The translations under genes and the position numbers were made by a program. A stretch of DNA of 64,000 nucleotides, taken from assembly GCA_947448415.1 (NCBI GenBank), contig CANFMT010000012.1, positions 1 to 64,000 of the forward strand. Direction: 5' to 3'. Numbering within the stretch: the stretch's first letter is position 1; each line of letters opens with the position of its first letter. Source of the DNA: Burkholderiaceae bacterium (GTDB lineage Bacteria; Pseudomonadota; Gammaproteobacteria; Burkholderiales; Burkholderiaceae). Below, piece after piece: positions 49,082 to 60,101 of this stretch. The notes beneath the pieces are model-generated. The model saw nothing but the letters and a program-made list of their open reading frames with translations. It had not been told where the DNA came from and searched no databases.

Positions 49082-49456
49082 CTAATGCAGCGTCCGGGGC
49101 ATCACTAAGGCAAATTCTGGAATGGGTGCCTGGAAGAATTGGGCATCCTCTGTGACGCAAAAATATTCCCCACGCATAGTTCCGGCCGGTGTAGGCAAAG
49201 TAGCCCAGCTCGTGTACTCAAAATGCTCGCCAGAGCGCAGCAAAGGCTGCTGACCAACTACCCCCAAGCCCCTAACCTCCTGAACGTCGTTATCCCCGTC
49301 TGTAATGAACCAATGGCGGGCTATTAGCTGAATACTGGCACTTCCAGTATTGCGAATAGTGACGGTATAGGCGAAGGCAAATTGACGATTATCGGGGTCA
49401 GATTGCTCAGGAAGGTACTGGGCTTTGACTGTAACGCTAATTTCGTGGGGATTCAT
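49082..49456 (-). CDS. apaG: Co2+/Mg2+ efflux protein ApaG
   Basis: ApaG/DUF525 domain protein of 124 residues with an immunoglobulin-like beta sandwich. ITVTV-like start (ISVTVKAQYLPEQSDP), FAYTVTIRNTGSASIQLIARHWFITD, and the GVVGQQPLLRSGEHFEYTSWATLPTPAGTMRG block are conserved. The ATG at 49456 gives the usual length; the frame is open to 49474. The molecular role is uncertain despite the name. It diverges from rpe, as in other betaproteobacteria. Confidence 0.93.
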   Translation of the reverse strand: MNPHEISVTVKAQYLPEQSDPDNRQFAFAYTVTIRNTGSASIQLIARHWFITDGDNDVQEVRGLGVVGQQPLLRSGEHFEYTSWATLPTPAGTMRGEYFCVTEDAQFFQAPIPEFALVMPRTLH

Positions 49457-49505
49457 GCTCGAATTCTGCTCCATCCTAGAGCCAACTGCAAGCTAGAATC
49501 TAGGG

Positions 49506-50231
49506 ATGGAAAGCCAAAAATCACCACCTACCAGCCAATTTGTCATTGCCCCCTCCATTTTGTCGGCCGACTTCGCCTGTTTGGGCAAAGAGGTCCAAGA
49601 TGTTTTGAGCGCAGGTGCTGACTGGATTCACTTCGACGTAATGGATAACCACTATGTCCCAAACCTGACTATTGGCCCTCTAGTTTGTGAGGCTATACGC
49701 CCTTACGCAGTCAAAAACGGCAAACCTGCTGTGATTGACGTGCATTTGATGATTGAACCCGTTGACCGCATCGTTCCCGATTTTGCAAAAGCTGGGGCCA
49801 ATTTAATTAGCTTTCATCCCGAGGCGAGTCCCCATGTAAATCGGACTCTGAATTTAATTCGTGACCAAGGTTGCCAAGCAGGACTTGTTCTCAATCCAGC
49901 AACGCCTTTAGATCACCTAGATCACACACTGGAATTACTAGACTTAGTATTACTTATGTCAGTCAACCCAGGGTTTGGTGGTCAATCATTTATTCCGAGT
50001 ACTTTGAATAAAATTACTCAGGTCCGCGCTAGACTAGATCGTTATCAAGCAGAGACTGGACGTCATATCCGTTTAGAAGTAGATGGCGGAATCAAAACAG
50101 ACAATATTGCAGAGATAGCAAAAGCTGGCGCCGACACCTTTGTTGCCGGATCTGCAATTTTTGACAAAGACAATTACGCTCAAGTTATTGCATCGATGCA
50201 CAGCGAATTGGGTAAGTCAGGAAAATCTTAA
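49506..50231 (+). CDS. rpe: Ribulose-phosphate 3-epimerase
   Basis: TIM-barrel enzyme of the pentose phosphate pathway, 241 residues. [52 protein letters not shown] and [11 protein letters not shown] include the metal-binding His/Asp and phosphate-binding loops. It shares TAATG with trpE, so the two are coupled. In many relatives gph (phosphoglycolate phosphatase) lies between rpe and trpE; here it is absent. Confidence 0.96.
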   Translation: MESQKSPPTSQFVIAPSILSADFACLGKEVQDVLSAGADWIHFDVMDNHYVPNLTIGPLVCEAIRPYAVKNGKPAVIDVHLMIEPVDRIVPDFAKAGANLISFHPEASPHVNRTLNLIRDQGCQAGLVLNPATPLDHLDHTLELLDLVLLMSVNPGFGGQSFIPSTLNKITQVRARLDRYQAETGRHIRLEVDGGIKTDNIAEIAKAGADTFVAGSAIFDKDNYAQVIASMHSELGKSGKS

Positions 50232-51736
50232 TGCAGCGCGAAGAATTTAATGCTCTAGCGAAACAGGGGTTTAACCGCATTCCTCTTGTCAAAGAGGTAT
50301 TGGCTGATTTAGAAACTCCGCTTTCGCTTTACGTCAAACTGAGCCAGGCTTTTGGCAGCAAAAATACCTATCTTTTGGAGTCCGTTCTAGGCGGCGAGCG
50401 CTTTGGCCGCTTCTCCTTTATAGGCCTGCCTGCAAAGACCATTGTTCGAACTATTGGAACTCCTTCAGCACCAATCAATGAGGTTTTCACAAACGATATA
50501 GTTGTCGAAAGCAACACCGATAATCCGCTAGATTTTGTTGACGCTTATTTCAAGCGTTTTAAAGTGGCTCTGCAACCGGGTCTCCCACGCTTTTGCGGAG
50601 GTCTTGCTGGTTATTTTGGTTACGATACTGTTCGCTACATTGAATCGCGCCTTGCGAAGCATCAACTACCAGATGAATTAGGTGTGCCAGATATTCAGTT
50701 GATGTTGACTGAAGAATTAGCCGTAATAGATAACGTCGTAGGAAAAATTTATTTCATTGTCTATGCTGATCCTAGTATTAGCGATGGTTTTGAAAAAGCA
50801 CAGGAAAGATTAAAAGAATTACTGACTTGTCTTAGCAAACCAGCACACATGCCTGCTTCATTGCCTAGCACTAAGACTGAACTCATTCGTAAATTTAAAG
50901 CTACAGACTTTGAGGCGGCCGTCCTTAAAACCAAAGAATATATTTTGGCCGGAGATTGTATGCAGGTGGTGATTGGTCAACGTATTAGCAAGCCATTTAC
51001 TGATTCGCCGTTAGCCTTGTATAGAGCCTTGCGCTCACTCAATCCATCGCCATATATGTATTTTTATGATTTTGGCGATATGCAAATCGTCGGATCCTCG
51101 CCAGAAATTTTGGTGCGCCAGGAAAAGCGCGCAGCGGAGAAGATTGTCACTATTAGACCTCTCGCTGGAACTCGTCCTCGTGGTGCCAATCCTGAAGAGG
51201 ATGAGCGTCTAGCCAAAGAACTTTTGGCTGACCCCAAAGAAATTGCTGAGCATGTGATGTTGATTGACCTAGCGCGCAATGATGTAGGGCGTATTGCTAA
51301 AACAGGCTCTGTAAAGGTCACCGACTCCATGTCGATTGAAAAATATTCCCATGTCCAACATATTGTGAGCTCTGTAGAAGGCGATCTTCTAGACAATATG
51401 AGCAATATGGATGTTTTACGCGCTACTTTCCCGGCTGGCACCCTATCGGGAGCTCCAAAAATTCGCGCAATGGAAATTATTGACGAAATGGAAATTGTGA
51501 AACGTGGTGTTTATGGTGGCGCTGTTGGTTACCTCTCTTTCTCTGGCGACATGGACGTGGCTATTGCAATTCGTACCGGCGTTATTCGTGACGGCATGCT
51601 GCACTCTCAAGCAGGGGCTGGCGTAGTTGCAGATTCTGATCCCACCGCCGAATGGAAAGAAACTGAAGCAAAAGCACGCGCAGTATTAACCGCAGCTGAG
51701 CTAGTACAAGGAGGACTCGATGCTCCTAATGATTGA
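50231..51736 (+). CDS. trpE: Anthranilate synthase component I
   Basis: Chorismate-using subunit of anthranilate synthase, 501 residues. The feedback-inhibition segment near the N-terminus includes [19 protein letters not shown]. The chorismate-binding domain has [44 protein letters not shown] and [17 protein letters not shown]. Its end overlaps trpG by 17 bases. There is no leader peptide or attenuator, as rpe ends on its start codon. Confidence 0.97.
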   Translation: MQREEFNALAKQGFNRIPLVKEVLADLETPLSLYVKLSQAFGSKNTYLLESVLGGERFGRFSFIGLPAKTIVRTIGTPSAPINEVFTNDIVVESNTDNPLDFVDAYFKRFKVALQPGLPRFCGGLAGYFGYDTVRYIESRLAKHQLPDELGVPDIQLMLTEELAVIDNVVGKIYFIVYADPSISDGFEKAQERLKELLTCLSKPAHMPASLPSTKTELIRKFKATDFEAAVLKTKEYILAGDCMQVVIGQRISKPFTDSPLALYRALRSLNPSPYMYFYDFGDMQIVGSSPEILVRQEKRAAEKIVTIRPLAGTRPRGANPEEDERLAKELLADPKEIAEHVMLIDLARNDVGRIAKTGSVKVTDSMSIEKYSHVQHIVSSVEGDLLDNMSNMDVLRATFPAGTLSGAPKIRAMEIIDEMEIVKRGVYGGAVGYLSFSGDMDVAIAIRTGVIRDGMLHSQAGAGVVADSDPTAEWKETEAKARAVLTAAELVQGGLDAPND

Positions 51737-52286
51737 TAACTACGATTCATTCACCTACAACCTGGTTCAATATTTTGCGGAACTAGGTGAAGAGGTAAAG
51801 GTATTTCGGAATGATGAGATTGCAGTGGAGGAAATTGCAAAACTTCATCCCGATCGCATTTGTATCTCTCCTGGGCCATGCAGCCCCGCTGAGGCTGGTA
51901 TTTCTGTAGAAACTATTAAGCGCTACGCAGGTCAGATTCCGATCTTAGGTGTTTGCTTAGGACATCAGGCCATTGGGGAGGCCTTTGGCGGCAAAGTCAT
52001 CCGCGCTCAAAAGGTCATGCATGGCAAAACTGATAGCATCCATCACACAGGCGTTGGAGTCTTTAAGAACCTGCCTGATCCATTTAAGGTGACACGTTAT
52101 CACTCCCTAGCCATTGAAAAAAGCTCCTTACCAGCAGGACTAGAAATCACTGCCACATCCTCTGATGGAGAGATTATGGGCGTGCGCCATCGGGAACTTG
52201 CAGTAGAAGGCGTACAGTTTCATCCTGAATCGATTCTGTCAGAACACGGTCACGCACTCCTCAAGAATTTTTTACAAAATAAATAA
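51720..52286 (+). CDS. trpG: Anthranilate synthase component II (glutamine amidotransferase)
   Basis: Class I glutamine amidotransferase of 188 residues supplying ammonia to TrpE. The nucleophile C79 is in [15 protein letters not shown], with the His-Glu pair in VQFHPESIL. The N-terminus [18 protein letters not shown] is diagnostic. It may also serve folate synthesis (PabA role), which cannot be excluded. Confidence 0.96.
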   Translation: MLLMIDNYDSFTYNLVQYFAELGEEVKVFRNDEIAVEEIAKLHPDRICISPGPCSPAEAGISVETIKRYAGQIPILGVCLGHQAIGEAFGGKVIRAQKVMHGKTDSIHHTGVGVFKNLPDPFKVTRYHSLAIEKSSLPAGLEITATSSDGEIMGVRHRELAVEGVQFHPESILSEHGHALLKNFLQNK

Positions 52287-52306
52287 GTCACCTCAATACA
52301 AGCGCT

Positions 52307-53332
52307 ATGCCAATCACTCCGCAAGAAGCCTTACAACGCTGCATCGAACATCGCGAGCTTTTCCATGATGAAATGGCGGCCATGATGCGACTCATCATGA
52401 GCGGTGAAATGTCACCGGAGTTAGTTTCTGGATTACTAGTGGCCCTGCGAACCAAAAAAGAAACCGTTGGTGAAATCGCTGCTGCCGCACAAGTGATGCG
52501 CGAGTTTGCAACCTCAGTGCACGTTGACGATCGTTCGCATTTAGTAGATGTAGTTGGCACCGGTGGTGATGGTGCGCATACCTTTAATATTTCTACTGCA
52601 GCTATGTTTGTCGCTGCTGCTGCAGGCGCCAAGATTGCCAAGCATGGCAATCGCAGCGTGAGTAGCAAGTCTGGAAGCGCTGATGTACTAGAAGCCTTGG
52701 GAGTCAATCTAGCGCTATCAGCCGAGCAAGTTGCTCAATGTATCTCGACTGTAGGTGCAGGATTTATGTTCGCGCCCAATCATCACCCAGCCATGAAAAA
52801 TGTCGTACCCATCCGCAAGCAATTAGGTGTTCGGACGATCTTTAACATTCTAGGTCCATTAACCAATCCTGCAGATGCTAAGCGTATTTTGATGGGCGTA
52901 TTTCATCCTGACCTAGTGGGTATTCAAGCGCGTGTATTACAGGCGTTGGGCATGGATCATGCTTTGGTAGTTTATGGTCGTGATGGTTTAGATGAAATCT
53001 CTCTCGAGGGCTCCACATTAGTAGGCGAGCTAAAAGATGGTGTGGTTCGTGAATATGAAATTCACCCCAAAGATTTTGGTCTGAATACTGCCCCTACAAG
53101 CACCTTCAAGGTAGCCAATGCAGAAGAATCGAAAAAAATTGTTTTGGATGTGATTGATAACAAATCTGGCGCTGCTAGTGACATTGTCTGCCTCAATGCC
53201 GGCGCCACCCTCTATGTAGCAGGGGTTGCTAAAGATATTGCTAATGGTATTGCAATGGCTAAGGCAGCCATTACATCTGGCGCTGCCCGCAAAAAATTAG
53301 ACGCCTTTGTTGCCGCCACCCAATCTAAATAA
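52307..53332 (+). CDS. trpD: Anthranilate phosphoribosyltransferase
   Basis: Transfers phosphoribose from PRPP to anthranilate. 341 residues with [17 protein letters not shown] (PRPP loop), [21 protein letters not shown] and [10 protein letters not shown]. It starts 20 bases after trpG. Confidence 0.97.
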   Translation: MPITPQEALQRCIEHRELFHDEMAAMMRLIMSGEMSPELVSGLLVALRTKKETVGEIAAAAQVMREFATSVHVDDRSHLVDVVGTGGDGAHTFNISTAAMFVAAAAGAKIAKHGNRSVSSKSGSADVLEALGVNLALSAEQVAQCISTVGAGFMFAPNHHPAMKNVVPIRKQLGVRTIFNILGPLTNPADAKRILMGVFHPDLVGIQARVLQALGMDHALVVYGRDGLDEISLEGSTLVGELKDGVVREYEIHPKDFGLNTAPTSTFKVANAEESKKIVLDVIDNKSGAASDIVCLNAGATLYVAGVAKDIANGIAMAKAAITSGAARKKLDAFVAATQSK

Positions 53333-53342
53333 GTTCTTATTC

Positions 53343-54146
53343 ATGAGCGATATCCTCGAAAAAATTGTAGCGGCCAAAAAAATTGAAGTTGCTCATTGCC
53401 TGCAGAAAATCTCTCTTGGTAATCAACGTGATCAGGCTGAAGCTAACAATCAAGATGTCTTACTAAAACCTCGGGGTTTTATTCGATCCATTGAACAAAA
53501 AATTGCTGCAGGTCAAGCAGGGGTGATTTCTGAGATCAAGAAAGCTAGCCCCAGTAAAGGAGTCTTGCGGGAAAACTTCATGCCCGCCCAGATTGCCAAG
53601 TCATATGAAAAGCATGGTGCAGCCTGTTTATCCGTCCTGACCGACGTAGACTATTTTCAAGGTAGCAATGCCTATCTTCAGCAGGCTAGGGATGCTTGCA
53701 ATATTCCAGTCTTACGCAAAGACTTCACCATAGACCCTTATCAGGTATATGAAGCGCGTGCGATTGGTGCTGACGCAATTTTGCTGATTGTTGCCTGCCT
53801 TGAAGTCAATCAGATGAAAGAGCTTGAAGCTTGTGCGCATGAATTGGGTTTGGATGTTTTAGTCGAAGTGCATAACGCACCAGAATTAGAACAAGCACTA
53901 GAACTCAAAACACCACTTCTGGGAATTAATAATCGTAATCTCAAAACTTTTGAGGTCACGCTGCAAACTACACTATCCCTTCTTTCTATGGTCCCAGATA
54001 CCAAAACCCTGGTAACCGAATCGGGAATACTTGGACGCAATGATGTGCAATTAATGCGTGAAAACCAAGTTAATGCATTTTTAGTTGGTGAGGCATTTAT
54101 GAGGGCAGTAGATCCGGGCGCCGCTCTTAGCGATCTATTTTCTTAA
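53343..54146 (+). CDS. trpC: Indole-3-glycerol phosphate synthase
   Basis: TIM-barrel enzyme closing the indole ring, 267 residues from the ATG at 53343. The frame is open to 53307 within trpD, but [16 protein letters not shown] is the normal N-terminus. [54 protein letters not shown] and [10 protein letters not shown] hold the catalytic Lys and Glu residues. It ends 20 bases inside the convergent membrane protein gene. No trpF or trpBA follows. Confidence 0.96.
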   Translation: MSDILEKIVAAKKIEVAHCLQKISLGNQRDQAEANNQDVLLKPRGFIRSIEQKIAAGQAGVISEIKKASPSKGVLRENFMPAQIAKSYEKHGAACLSVLTDVDYFQGSNAYLQQARDACNIPVLRKDFTIDPYQVYEARAIGADAILLIVACLEVNQMKELEACAHELGLDVLVEVHNAPELEQALELKTPLLGINNRNLKTFEVTLQTTLSLLSMVPDTKTLVTESGILGRNDVQLMRENQVNAFLVGEAFMRAVDPGAALSDLFS

Positions 54147-54768
54147 ACCGTTTCAAAAAATCTAAGCTGTATTTAATCAGGGAGATCAGCAAGACTGAGC
54201 CCAATACATCGCCTGTGAACATAGCAAAGAAATGATTCATAGTGCCTGAGTCGTCCAGGTCAACAGTCGAATACCAAAACTGATGTAAGCCAGCACTTAA
54301 GCCGGCGTAAACCAAAATGCAAATAAGTAGTTTGGGTAGATCTAAGTTACTTAAGTCCGGAGCAAGATCAATGTTTCGCAATACAAATATTCTGGCAATG
54401 TAAGGAGCAAACCCTGAGATTAAGCCAGTGCCTATGCAAACTGTCAGGTCGTCCGACAACGCGCCACAATAACTAATGAGAAATGAAGATAAGGCAATTC
54501 CAATCGCACCTGGTAAACCGAAAATTAGGGTGAGAAAGAGCCGCAAGCCGGCGGGAAGGTATATCCAATTAACACCTACGCTAAATGTCAAACTACTAGC
54601 TAGCCATGAATTAATGTAAAAAAGTGTGCCGTAAGTGAGCGCACTAATTAAAACGCCTGACAACCATATGCGCATAAGCGATGGATCAAGCTCTACTCTC
54701 TGTGGTGTGGACGCCTTCATTTGACCAAGATCAATTCTTTTGATGGAATGTAGGGGATAGGATAGCAT
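54127..54768 (-). CDS. Integral membrane protein, MASE1-like
   Basis: 213 residues with about six hydrophobic segments. The block [33 protein letters not shown], followed by a helix and [11 protein letters not shown], resembles the MASE1 sensor domain (aromatic/Pro-Ala-Gly loop after the second helix). No kinase, GGDEF or other output domain is attached. GTAGGG precedes the ATG at 54768; a second ATG at 54720 is possible. It diverges from the winged-helix gene with a 41-base gap, so the two may be jointly regulated. Function unknown. Confidence 0.6.
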   Translation of the reverse strand: MLSYPLHSIKRIDLGQMKASTPQRVELDPSLMRIWLSGVLISALTYGTLFYINSWLASSLTFSVGVNWIYLPAGLRLFLTLIFGLPGAIGIALSSFLISYCGALSDDLTVCIGTGLISGFAPYIARIFVLRNIDLAPDLSNLDLPKLLICILVYAGLSAGLHQFWYSTVDLDDSGTMNHFFAMFTGDVLGSVLLISLIKYSLDFLKRFKKIDR

Positions 54769-54809
54769 CAGCCCTACAAGTAAAGAAATTCAACCCTATA
54801 ATCGAAGCT

Positions 54810-55160
54810 ATGCCAACAAACAAGCAATCATCCTACCTGCGTTTTTTAAATTTAATTGACGCACTAGATCGAATCAATCCAGGCAAGAAACTTGACTGCA
54901 TTGAAGAAGGTCTCTTGGACAAGATCGTTGCTTGCGCACACGCAAAACAAGTCATCTTAGTTGGCCATTTGATTTCCAGTGCTGACTTGGGCTCACAGGC
55001 CACCCTGCATGGTCGCCTTAAGAATCTGAGCGCAATGGGTTACATCAAAATGGGCGCTAGTGACGATGGTCGAAAAAAACAAGTGTTACCGACAAAGCTT
55101 GCACTCAGGCGTTACGAAGAAATTTCTAAATGTCTAGAAAAGGCGGCTAAAGCCTCTTAA
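54810..55160 (+). CDS. Small winged-helix (MarR-like) DNA-binding protein
   Basis: 116 residues, mostly helical. The region VGHLISSADLGSQATLHGRLKNLSAMGYIKMG looks like helix-turn-helix recognition followed by a wing (DDGRKKQVLPT), as in MarR/winged-helix regulators. The core motif order (domain start at LLDKIVACAHAKQ) fits, but it lacks the usual long dimerisation helices. It diverges from the MASE1-like membrane gene. The target genes are unknown. Confidence 0.6.
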   Translation: MPTNKQSSYLRFLNLIDALDRINPGKKLDCIEEGLLDKIVACAHAKQVILVGHLISSADLGSQATLHGRLKNLSAMGYIKMGASDDGRKKQVLPTKLALRRYEEISKCLEKAAKAS

Positions 55161-55196
55161 TAAATTTCATGCATCTGTTGTATTCAATAAAAAACA

Positions 55197-56291
55197 TTAC
55201 ACGTTGAATAAGAAATTCAACACATCACCATCCTTCACAACATATTCTTTACCTTCGGCACGCATCTTGCCTGCCTCTTTAGCTCCAGACTCACCCTTGA
55301 ACTGAATAAAGTCTTCATAAGAAATTGTCTGCGCACGAATAAAACCTCGCTCAAAGTCAGTATGAATTACTCCTGCAGCTTGTGGCGCTGTATCACCCAC
55401 GTGGATAGTCCAGGCACGCACTTCTTTGACGCCAGCCGTGAAATAGGTTTGCAAGCCAAGCAATGCATATCCTGCACGAATCACTCGATCTAAACCGGGT
55501 TCATCCATTCCAAGGTCTGCTAAGAACTCAGTCTTATCAGCATCGTCCAAATCCGCAATCTCCGCTTCAATAGCGGCGCAAACAGCAACCACTGGCGCAC
55601 CTTCCTTGGCAGCGTGCTGCTTAACAGCCTCTAAATGAGGATTATTAGTAAAACCATCTTCTTTGACGTTAGCAACATACATTGCAGGTTTGGCCGTAAT
55701 TAAACATAAAGGTTTAATGACGAGCTTTTCTTCTTCGCTTAAATTCAGACTGCGAACTGGCAAAGCGGAATCAAGATGAGCCTGCACTTTGGTGAGCACA
55801 GCAACTAAAGCGGCTGCTTCTTTATCATTACCGGACTTGGCCGCTTTTGTGGAGCGATTAAGCGTTTTCTCAACTGTTGCCAGGTCAGATAAAGCTAATT
55901 CAGTATCAATCACGCCAATATCGGCTATTGGATCAATCTTTCCAGCCACGTGAATCACGTTCGGATCCTCGAAACAGCGCACCACATGGGTGATAGCATC
56001 AGTTTCTCGAATATTTGCCAAGAATTGATTGCCAAGGCCCTCGCCCTTGGATGCACCCGCTACCAAGCCAGCAATATCGACAAATTCGACAGCGGCGGGC
56101 AAGATACGCTCAGGCTTCACAATCTCAGCCAAATGGGCTAAACGGGGGTCAGGAACCTCAACAACGCCTACATTGGGCTCAATCGTGCAGAAAGGATAGT
56201 TTTCCGCTGCGATTCCAGCTTTGGTAAGCGCATTAAAGAGGGTAGATTTGCCGACGTTAGGCAGGCCGACGATGCCACATTTCAAAGACAT
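55197..56291 (-). CDS. ychF: Redox-regulated ribosome-binding ATPase YchF (OLA1 family)
   Basis: Obg-family P-loop ATPase of 364 residues. The P-loop is [15 protein letters not shown] near 8-22, and [22 protein letters not shown] is the G3/switch region. A C-terminal TGS domain lies from about 280 ([13 protein letters not shown]). YchF prefers ATP over GTP because its G4 motif is altered. It binds ribosomes and responds to oxidative stress. Confidence 0.96.
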   Translation of the reverse strand: MSLKCGIVGLPNVGKSTLFNALTKAGIAAENYPFCTIEPNVGVVEVPDPRLAHLAEIVKPERILPAAVEFVDIAGLVAGASKGEGLGNQFLANIRETDAITHVVRCFEDPNVIHVAGKIDPIADIGVIDTELALSDLATVEKTLNRSTKAAKSGNDKEAAALVAVLTKVQAHLDSALPVRSLNLSEEEKLVIKPLCLITAKPAMYVANVKEDGFTNNPHLEAVKQHAAKEGAPVVAVCAAIEAEIADLDDADKTEFLADLGMDEPGLDRVIRAGYALLGLQTYFTAGVKEVRAWTIHVGDTAPQAAGVIHTDFERGFIRAQTISYEDFIQFKGESGAKEAGKMRAEGKEYVVKDGDVLNFLFNV

Positions 56292-56331
56292 GTTCGTATT
56301 GTAAAGGGGCTTGTTTCGATATCATCGAGTT

Positions 56332-57606
56332 ATGTCAGAAGTTAGTCCAAATTCCCCAACCAATTACCCTGGGCATTCCGCTCAAATCCGCACCACAGAT
56401 GTACTGGTGGTAGGCGGAGGTATTACTGGCAAGGCTTGTGCCCTAGGCTTAGCTCAGATTGGCCTACAAACCATTGAAATTGCCCCCGATTTGGGGCAGA
56501 ACGTTGAAAGCCCCCAAGGAGCGCAATGGGGTCAGCGAATTTATGCTTTTTCTCCGAGTACGCAAAAATTGCTAGCTCACTTGCAAATTTGGGATGCGCT
56601 AGATCACAGCCGACTCCAAGCTGTTCGCGATATGAGAATTTATGGCGATCGGGGTGAGAAGAATGATCAACTCCATCTTTCAGCATTTGAAGCTGGCACA
56701 CCCCAATTAGCTTGGATTGGTGAATCCAATTTAATTGAACACACACTAGATCAAGCATCCCGTTTTCAAAATAAGCTAGAGCGCATCAGTGATGCGGTCA
56801 ATTGCATTGAAGCGGATGCAGATGGTGTCACAGCCCACCTTGCCAACGGTAGCGCAATACGCGCAAAGCTCCTTGTTGCGGCTGATGGGGCTAATTCTCC
56901 AATACGCACTGAATTAGGAATTACAGCAACTGAAGAGAGCTACTCGCAAAGTGCTGTTGTTGCAAATTGGACTTGCACCTACCCACATCTTGAAACTGCA
57001 TTTCAATGGTTTTTACCTGGCGGAGATATTGTTGCAATGCTGCCATTACCAGACAAGCAAGTCTCTATGGTGTGGTCTACATCGTCAGAGAATGCCGCTC
57101 AATTACTGCAGCTAAATCAGGATCAATGGGCCGATCAATTTTCTACGATTGCAAATGGCGCAATCATCAAGCAGTTGGGTGACCTTACGCTTAACTCAGT
57201 ACCTGCCGCCTTCCCGCTTAGAAAAATCCGAGCGCAACGTTTTATTGGCCCAGAAGCCTCTCCAAAGGTTGTGCTTATTGGCGATGCCGCTCATGTAATG
57301 CACCCCTTGGCTGGGCAAGGCTTAAATCTAGGCTTAAGAGATGTAGCCGTATTGCTCCATATTTTGGGGAAACGTGAATCGTTTCGCTCGCCGAGTGATT
57401 TGGTGCTCTTGCGCCGCTATGAGCGCCAACGTCAAGGCGATACTAGTGCGCTTTTATGGGTTACTGATAAGCTAAAAAAATTATTTTCTGCAAGTAGCAA
57501 TACCGAAAGGCAACTGCGTAACTGGGGTCTTGGTCTTGTTAACAAAAGTCATTTTATAAAACAACGCCTGATTGAGCGCGCACTAGGAGAAGTTGATTTT
57601 GATTAA
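56332..57606 (+). CDS. FAD-dependent ubiquinone-biosynthesis-type hydroxylase (UbiH/UbiF/Coq6 family)
   Basis: Class A flavin monooxygenase of about 424 residues. The FAD-binding VVGGGITGKACALGLAQIG, the GDAAHVMHPLAGQGLNLGLRDV second FAD motif, and AADGANSPIRTELGI are present. Members hydroxylate ubiquinone precursors at C1, C5 or C6. The frame opens at ATG 56311; MSEVSPNSP at 56332 is the more usual start. Its last 8 bases overlap the dsbC-like gene. Which ring position it acts on cannot be told; coq7 in this window covers the C6 step. Confidence 0.85.
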   Translation: MSEVSPNSPTNYPGHSAQIRTTDVLVVGGGITGKACALGLAQIGLQTIEIAPDLGQNVESPQGAQWGQRIYAFSPSTQKLLAHLQIWDALDHSRLQAVRDMRIYGDRGEKNDQLHLSAFEAGTPQLAWIGESNLIEHTLDQASRFQNKLERISDAVNCIEADADGVTAHLANGSAIRAKLLVAADGANSPIRTELGITATEESYSQSAVVANWTCTYPHLETAFQWFLPGGDIVAMLPLPDKQVSMVWSTSSENAAQLLQLNQDQWADQFSTIANGAIIKQLGDLTLNSVPAAFPLRKIRAQRFIGPEASPKVVLIGDAAHVMHPLAGQGLNLGLRDVAVLLHILGKRESFRSPSDLVLLRRYERQRQGDTSALLWVTDKLKKLFSASSNTERQLRNWGLGLVNKSHFIKQRLIERALGEVDFD

Positions 57607-58315
57607 ATTTTTATCTGCTGCCATATTGGTTGCCGCTTCAATTATTTGCGTAGGGCAGGTTAATGCACAATCAGAGCAAAACATTAAGGCCGAGTTACAA
57701 AAAAAATTAGGCTCAAATGTAAAAGTAAAAAGTGTTTCTCCAGCGCCAGTTGCTGGCCTATATGAAGTTATCGTCGGCAATGAGATTGTCTATACAGATA
57801 TCACTGGTAAATACCTTATTCAAGGAGAGATCATTGAGTTATCTAATGGAAAAAATATTACCGAGCAAAGGCAAGCAGATTTAAATCGCATTAAATGGTC
57901 TGATTTAAGTCCGGCAAATGCCATCAAAACCGTTCGCGGAAATGGCAGTCGCCAACTTGCTGTTTTTTCGGATCCTAATTGTGGCTATTGCAAGCGCTTA
58001 GAAAAATCTATGCAGCAATTAGATAATGTCACAATCTATACCTACCTTATTCCGATTCTTTCAGCTGACTCAACACAAAAATCAAAGCAGATTTGGTGCT
58101 CGGCAGACCCTTATAAGTCTTACATTGATTGGATGATTAATGGTATCAGCCCAAACGGCAAAGGTGACTGCGTCACACCGCTAGACAAAAACCTCACTTA
58201 TGCAAAAACCTACGGCATTACAGGCACTCCTACCCTCTTCTTTACGGACGGTAGCCGCTTCCCTGGTGCAGTACAAATTACAGATATTGAAAAGAAATTT
58301 AGCTCATTGAAATAA
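57599..58315 (+). CDS. dsbC: Thiol:disulfide interchange protein DsbC-like (periplasmic disulfide isomerase)
   Basis: Periplasmic isomerase with a Sec signal peptide (FLSAAILVAASIICVGQVNA), a DsbC N-terminal dimerisation domain and a thioredoxin domain with the C-G-Y-C active site near residues 128-131. A further cysteine pair in the C-terminal half (IWCSAD and GDCVTP) matches the structural disulfide of DsbC, and TGTPTLFF holds the cis-proline. Start: AGGAG at 57585 is 9 bases from the TTG at 57599 and 3 bases from the TTG at 57593, so 57599 is preferred. It is coupled to the preceding hydroxylase gene and shares TAATG with the M61 gene. Confidence 0.9.
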   Translation: MIKFLSAAILVAASIICVGQVNAQSEQNIKAELQKKLGSNVKVKSVSPAPVAGLYEVIVGNEIVYTDITGKYLIQGEIIELSNGKNITEQRQADLNRIKWSDLSPANAIKTVRGNGSRQLAVFSDPNCGYCKRLEKSMQQLDNVTIYTYLIPILSADSTQKSKQIWCSADPYKSYIDWMINGISPNGKGDCVTPLDKNLTYAKTYGITGTPTLFFTDGSRFPGAVQITDIEKKFSSLK

Positions 58316-60096
58316 TGGATATGAAGACATCTGATTTACCAGCGATTCAGTACACCATTTGGCCAGCAGATCTTCAGGGACATCGCTTTAAAGTAAAACT
58401 TCACATCTCCAATCCCAATCCCGAGGGGCAAATATTACAAATGCCTGCCTGGATTCCTGGTAGCTACCTGATTCGCGACTTCAGTAAGCACATAGAATCA
58501 ATTGAGGCATTTGTAGCTGAAGGTGCACAGAAAAAACTTTCTCTTGAAAGAGTAAATAACGACCAATGGCGTTTACCTAAAACAAATAGCCCAGTAGAAA
58601 TTCTGACAACGGTTTACGCCTTTGACTCGTCAGTACGTGCGGCTTACCTTGATACTGAGCGCGCATTTTTTAACGCTACGAGTCTTTGCTTAGCCGTAGC
58701 GGGTCAAGAACATCTTCCTTGCTCGCTTGCTATTATCAAACCAGAGAGTTCATTCGCAGATCACTGGTCTATGAAGACCAGTCTGACAGCAGCAAATACT
58801 GATAGTGAGGGTTTTGGCTTTTACCTTGCAAAAAATTATGATGACTTACTAGATCATCCAGTTGCTATGGGTGAATTTCAAGTTGCTCGCTGGATTTCAA
58901 ATGGCACACCCCATGCAATGGCAATACAAGGCTGCATCCATCCAATTGATAAGGCACGTCTAGAGCAAGATTTGCAGGCGATTTGCAACTCCACCATCAA
59001 TCTTTTTGAACCCAAAACCAAACAGGCGCCATTTTCCAATTATTTATTTTTGGTGAATGCTGTTCTCAATGGTTATGGTGGATTAGAGCATCGCAACAGC
59101 ACAGCTCTCCTTTGTCGACGTGATCAAATTCCACAAGAGGGCACTCTCTTTGAGGAGGGTTCTTATCGTGAATTTCTAGGTCTATGTAGCCATGAATATT
59201 TTCATGCATGGCTAGTCAAGCGCATACAACCAAAAGCATTTCAGCCATATGACCTAAGCCAACGTAATTACACGCGTTTGCTTTGGCTATTTGAAGGCTT
59301 CACTAGTTATTACGATGATCTTCAACTGTTCCGTAGTAAACGAATTGATCTTGGCACTTATCTGCGACTAGTAGCTGACAACTGGAATGGGGTTTTACGT
59401 GGCCCCGGAAGACTTAAGCAAAGTTTGGCAGATAGCTCTTTTGATGCCTGGACAAAGTATTACCAGGCTGATGAAAACACGCCAAACGCCGTTGTGAGCT
59501 ACTACGGTAAGGGCGCCCTTCTTGCCCTTGGTCTGGATTTACAAATTCGAGCCTTCTCTAAAAATAAAAAGTCTCTTGATGACTTAATGCGTTTAATTTG
59601 GAAAACGCATGGTGTGACTATGCATGGCATTGCTGAAGATGGCTTAGATGAATTAATACTTCAATTATTAGGCAACGGGTTCTCAAAAACTTGGCATGAT
59701 ATGAAATCACGCTATATCTTTGGTAGCGAAGATATTCCCTTACAAAAGTGGCTCAATTCCAAAGTCATTTCCGTAAAGTCAAAAACCCAAACAAAGCTCG
59801 AAAAGATTAAGTTACAGCTTGGTATCCGTCACACCGATGCCAATGGCTGGCTGAAGGTGACCCATGTTTTAGATGGTGGGGCCGCTCAAGCTGCTGGACT
59901 TGCTGCGGGAGATTTGCTAGCAAGTCTAAATGGGCAACGCATCACTAGTGCTCGCTGGGATAAGGTGCTTGGTAGTTTTTCTGAGAATCAAAGCATACAA
60001 ATCTCTTTTTATCGAGATGATATGGGGCACGAACGGATGCTGGCTTTACAGCCATCGCAATTACCAGCGCAATATGAATTAAATCCTCGCAAATAA
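58315..60096 (+). CDS. M61 family metallopeptidase with PDZ domain
   Basis: 593-residue glycyl-aminopeptidase-like protein. The N-terminal beta domain is followed by a thermolysin-like catalytic domain with H293-E-Y-F-H297 and the third zinc ligand E327 in LFEGFTSYY. A C-terminal PDZ domain lies at about 495-580 (LDGGAAQAAGLAAGDLLASLNG). No signal peptide is visible, so the protein is probably cytoplasmic, though it is co-transcribed with a periplasmic isomerase. Homologues are common and poorly characterised in betaproteobacteria. Confidence 0.88.
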   Translation: MDMKTSDLPAIQYTIWPADLQGHRFKVKLHISNPNPEGQILQMPAWIPGSYLIRDFSKHIESIEAFVAEGAQKKLSLERVNNDQWRLPKTNSPVEILTTVYAFDSSVRAAYLDTERAFFNATSLCLAVAGQEHLPCSLAIIKPESSFADHWSMKTSLTAANTDSEGFGFYLAKNYDDLLDHPVAMGEFQVARWISNGTPHAMAIQGCIHPIDKARLEQDLQAICNSTINLFEPKTKQAPFSNYLFLVNAVLNGYGGLEHRNSTALLCRRDQIPQEGTLFEEGSYREFLGLCSHEYFHAWLVKRIQPKAFQPYDLSQRNYTRLLWLFEGFTSYYDDLQLFRSKRIDLGTYLRLVADNWNGVLRGPGRLKQSLADSSFDAWTKYYQADENTPNAVVSYYGKGALLALGLDLQIRAFSKNKKSLDDLMRLIWKTHGVTMHGIAEDGLDELILQLLGNGFSKTWHDMKSRYIFGSEDIPLQKWLNSKVISVKSKTQTKLEKIKLQLGIRHTDANGWLKVTHVLDGGAAQAAGLAAGDLLASLNGQRITSARWDKVLGSFSENQSIQISFYRDDMGHERMLALQPSQLPAQYELNPRK

Positions 60097-60101
60097 ACTG
60101 G

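Noticed and set aside
50180..50232. Trp attenuator or leader peptide before trpE
   Set aside because: trpE starts on the rpe stop codon, leaving no room for a leader, and there is no run of Trp codons.
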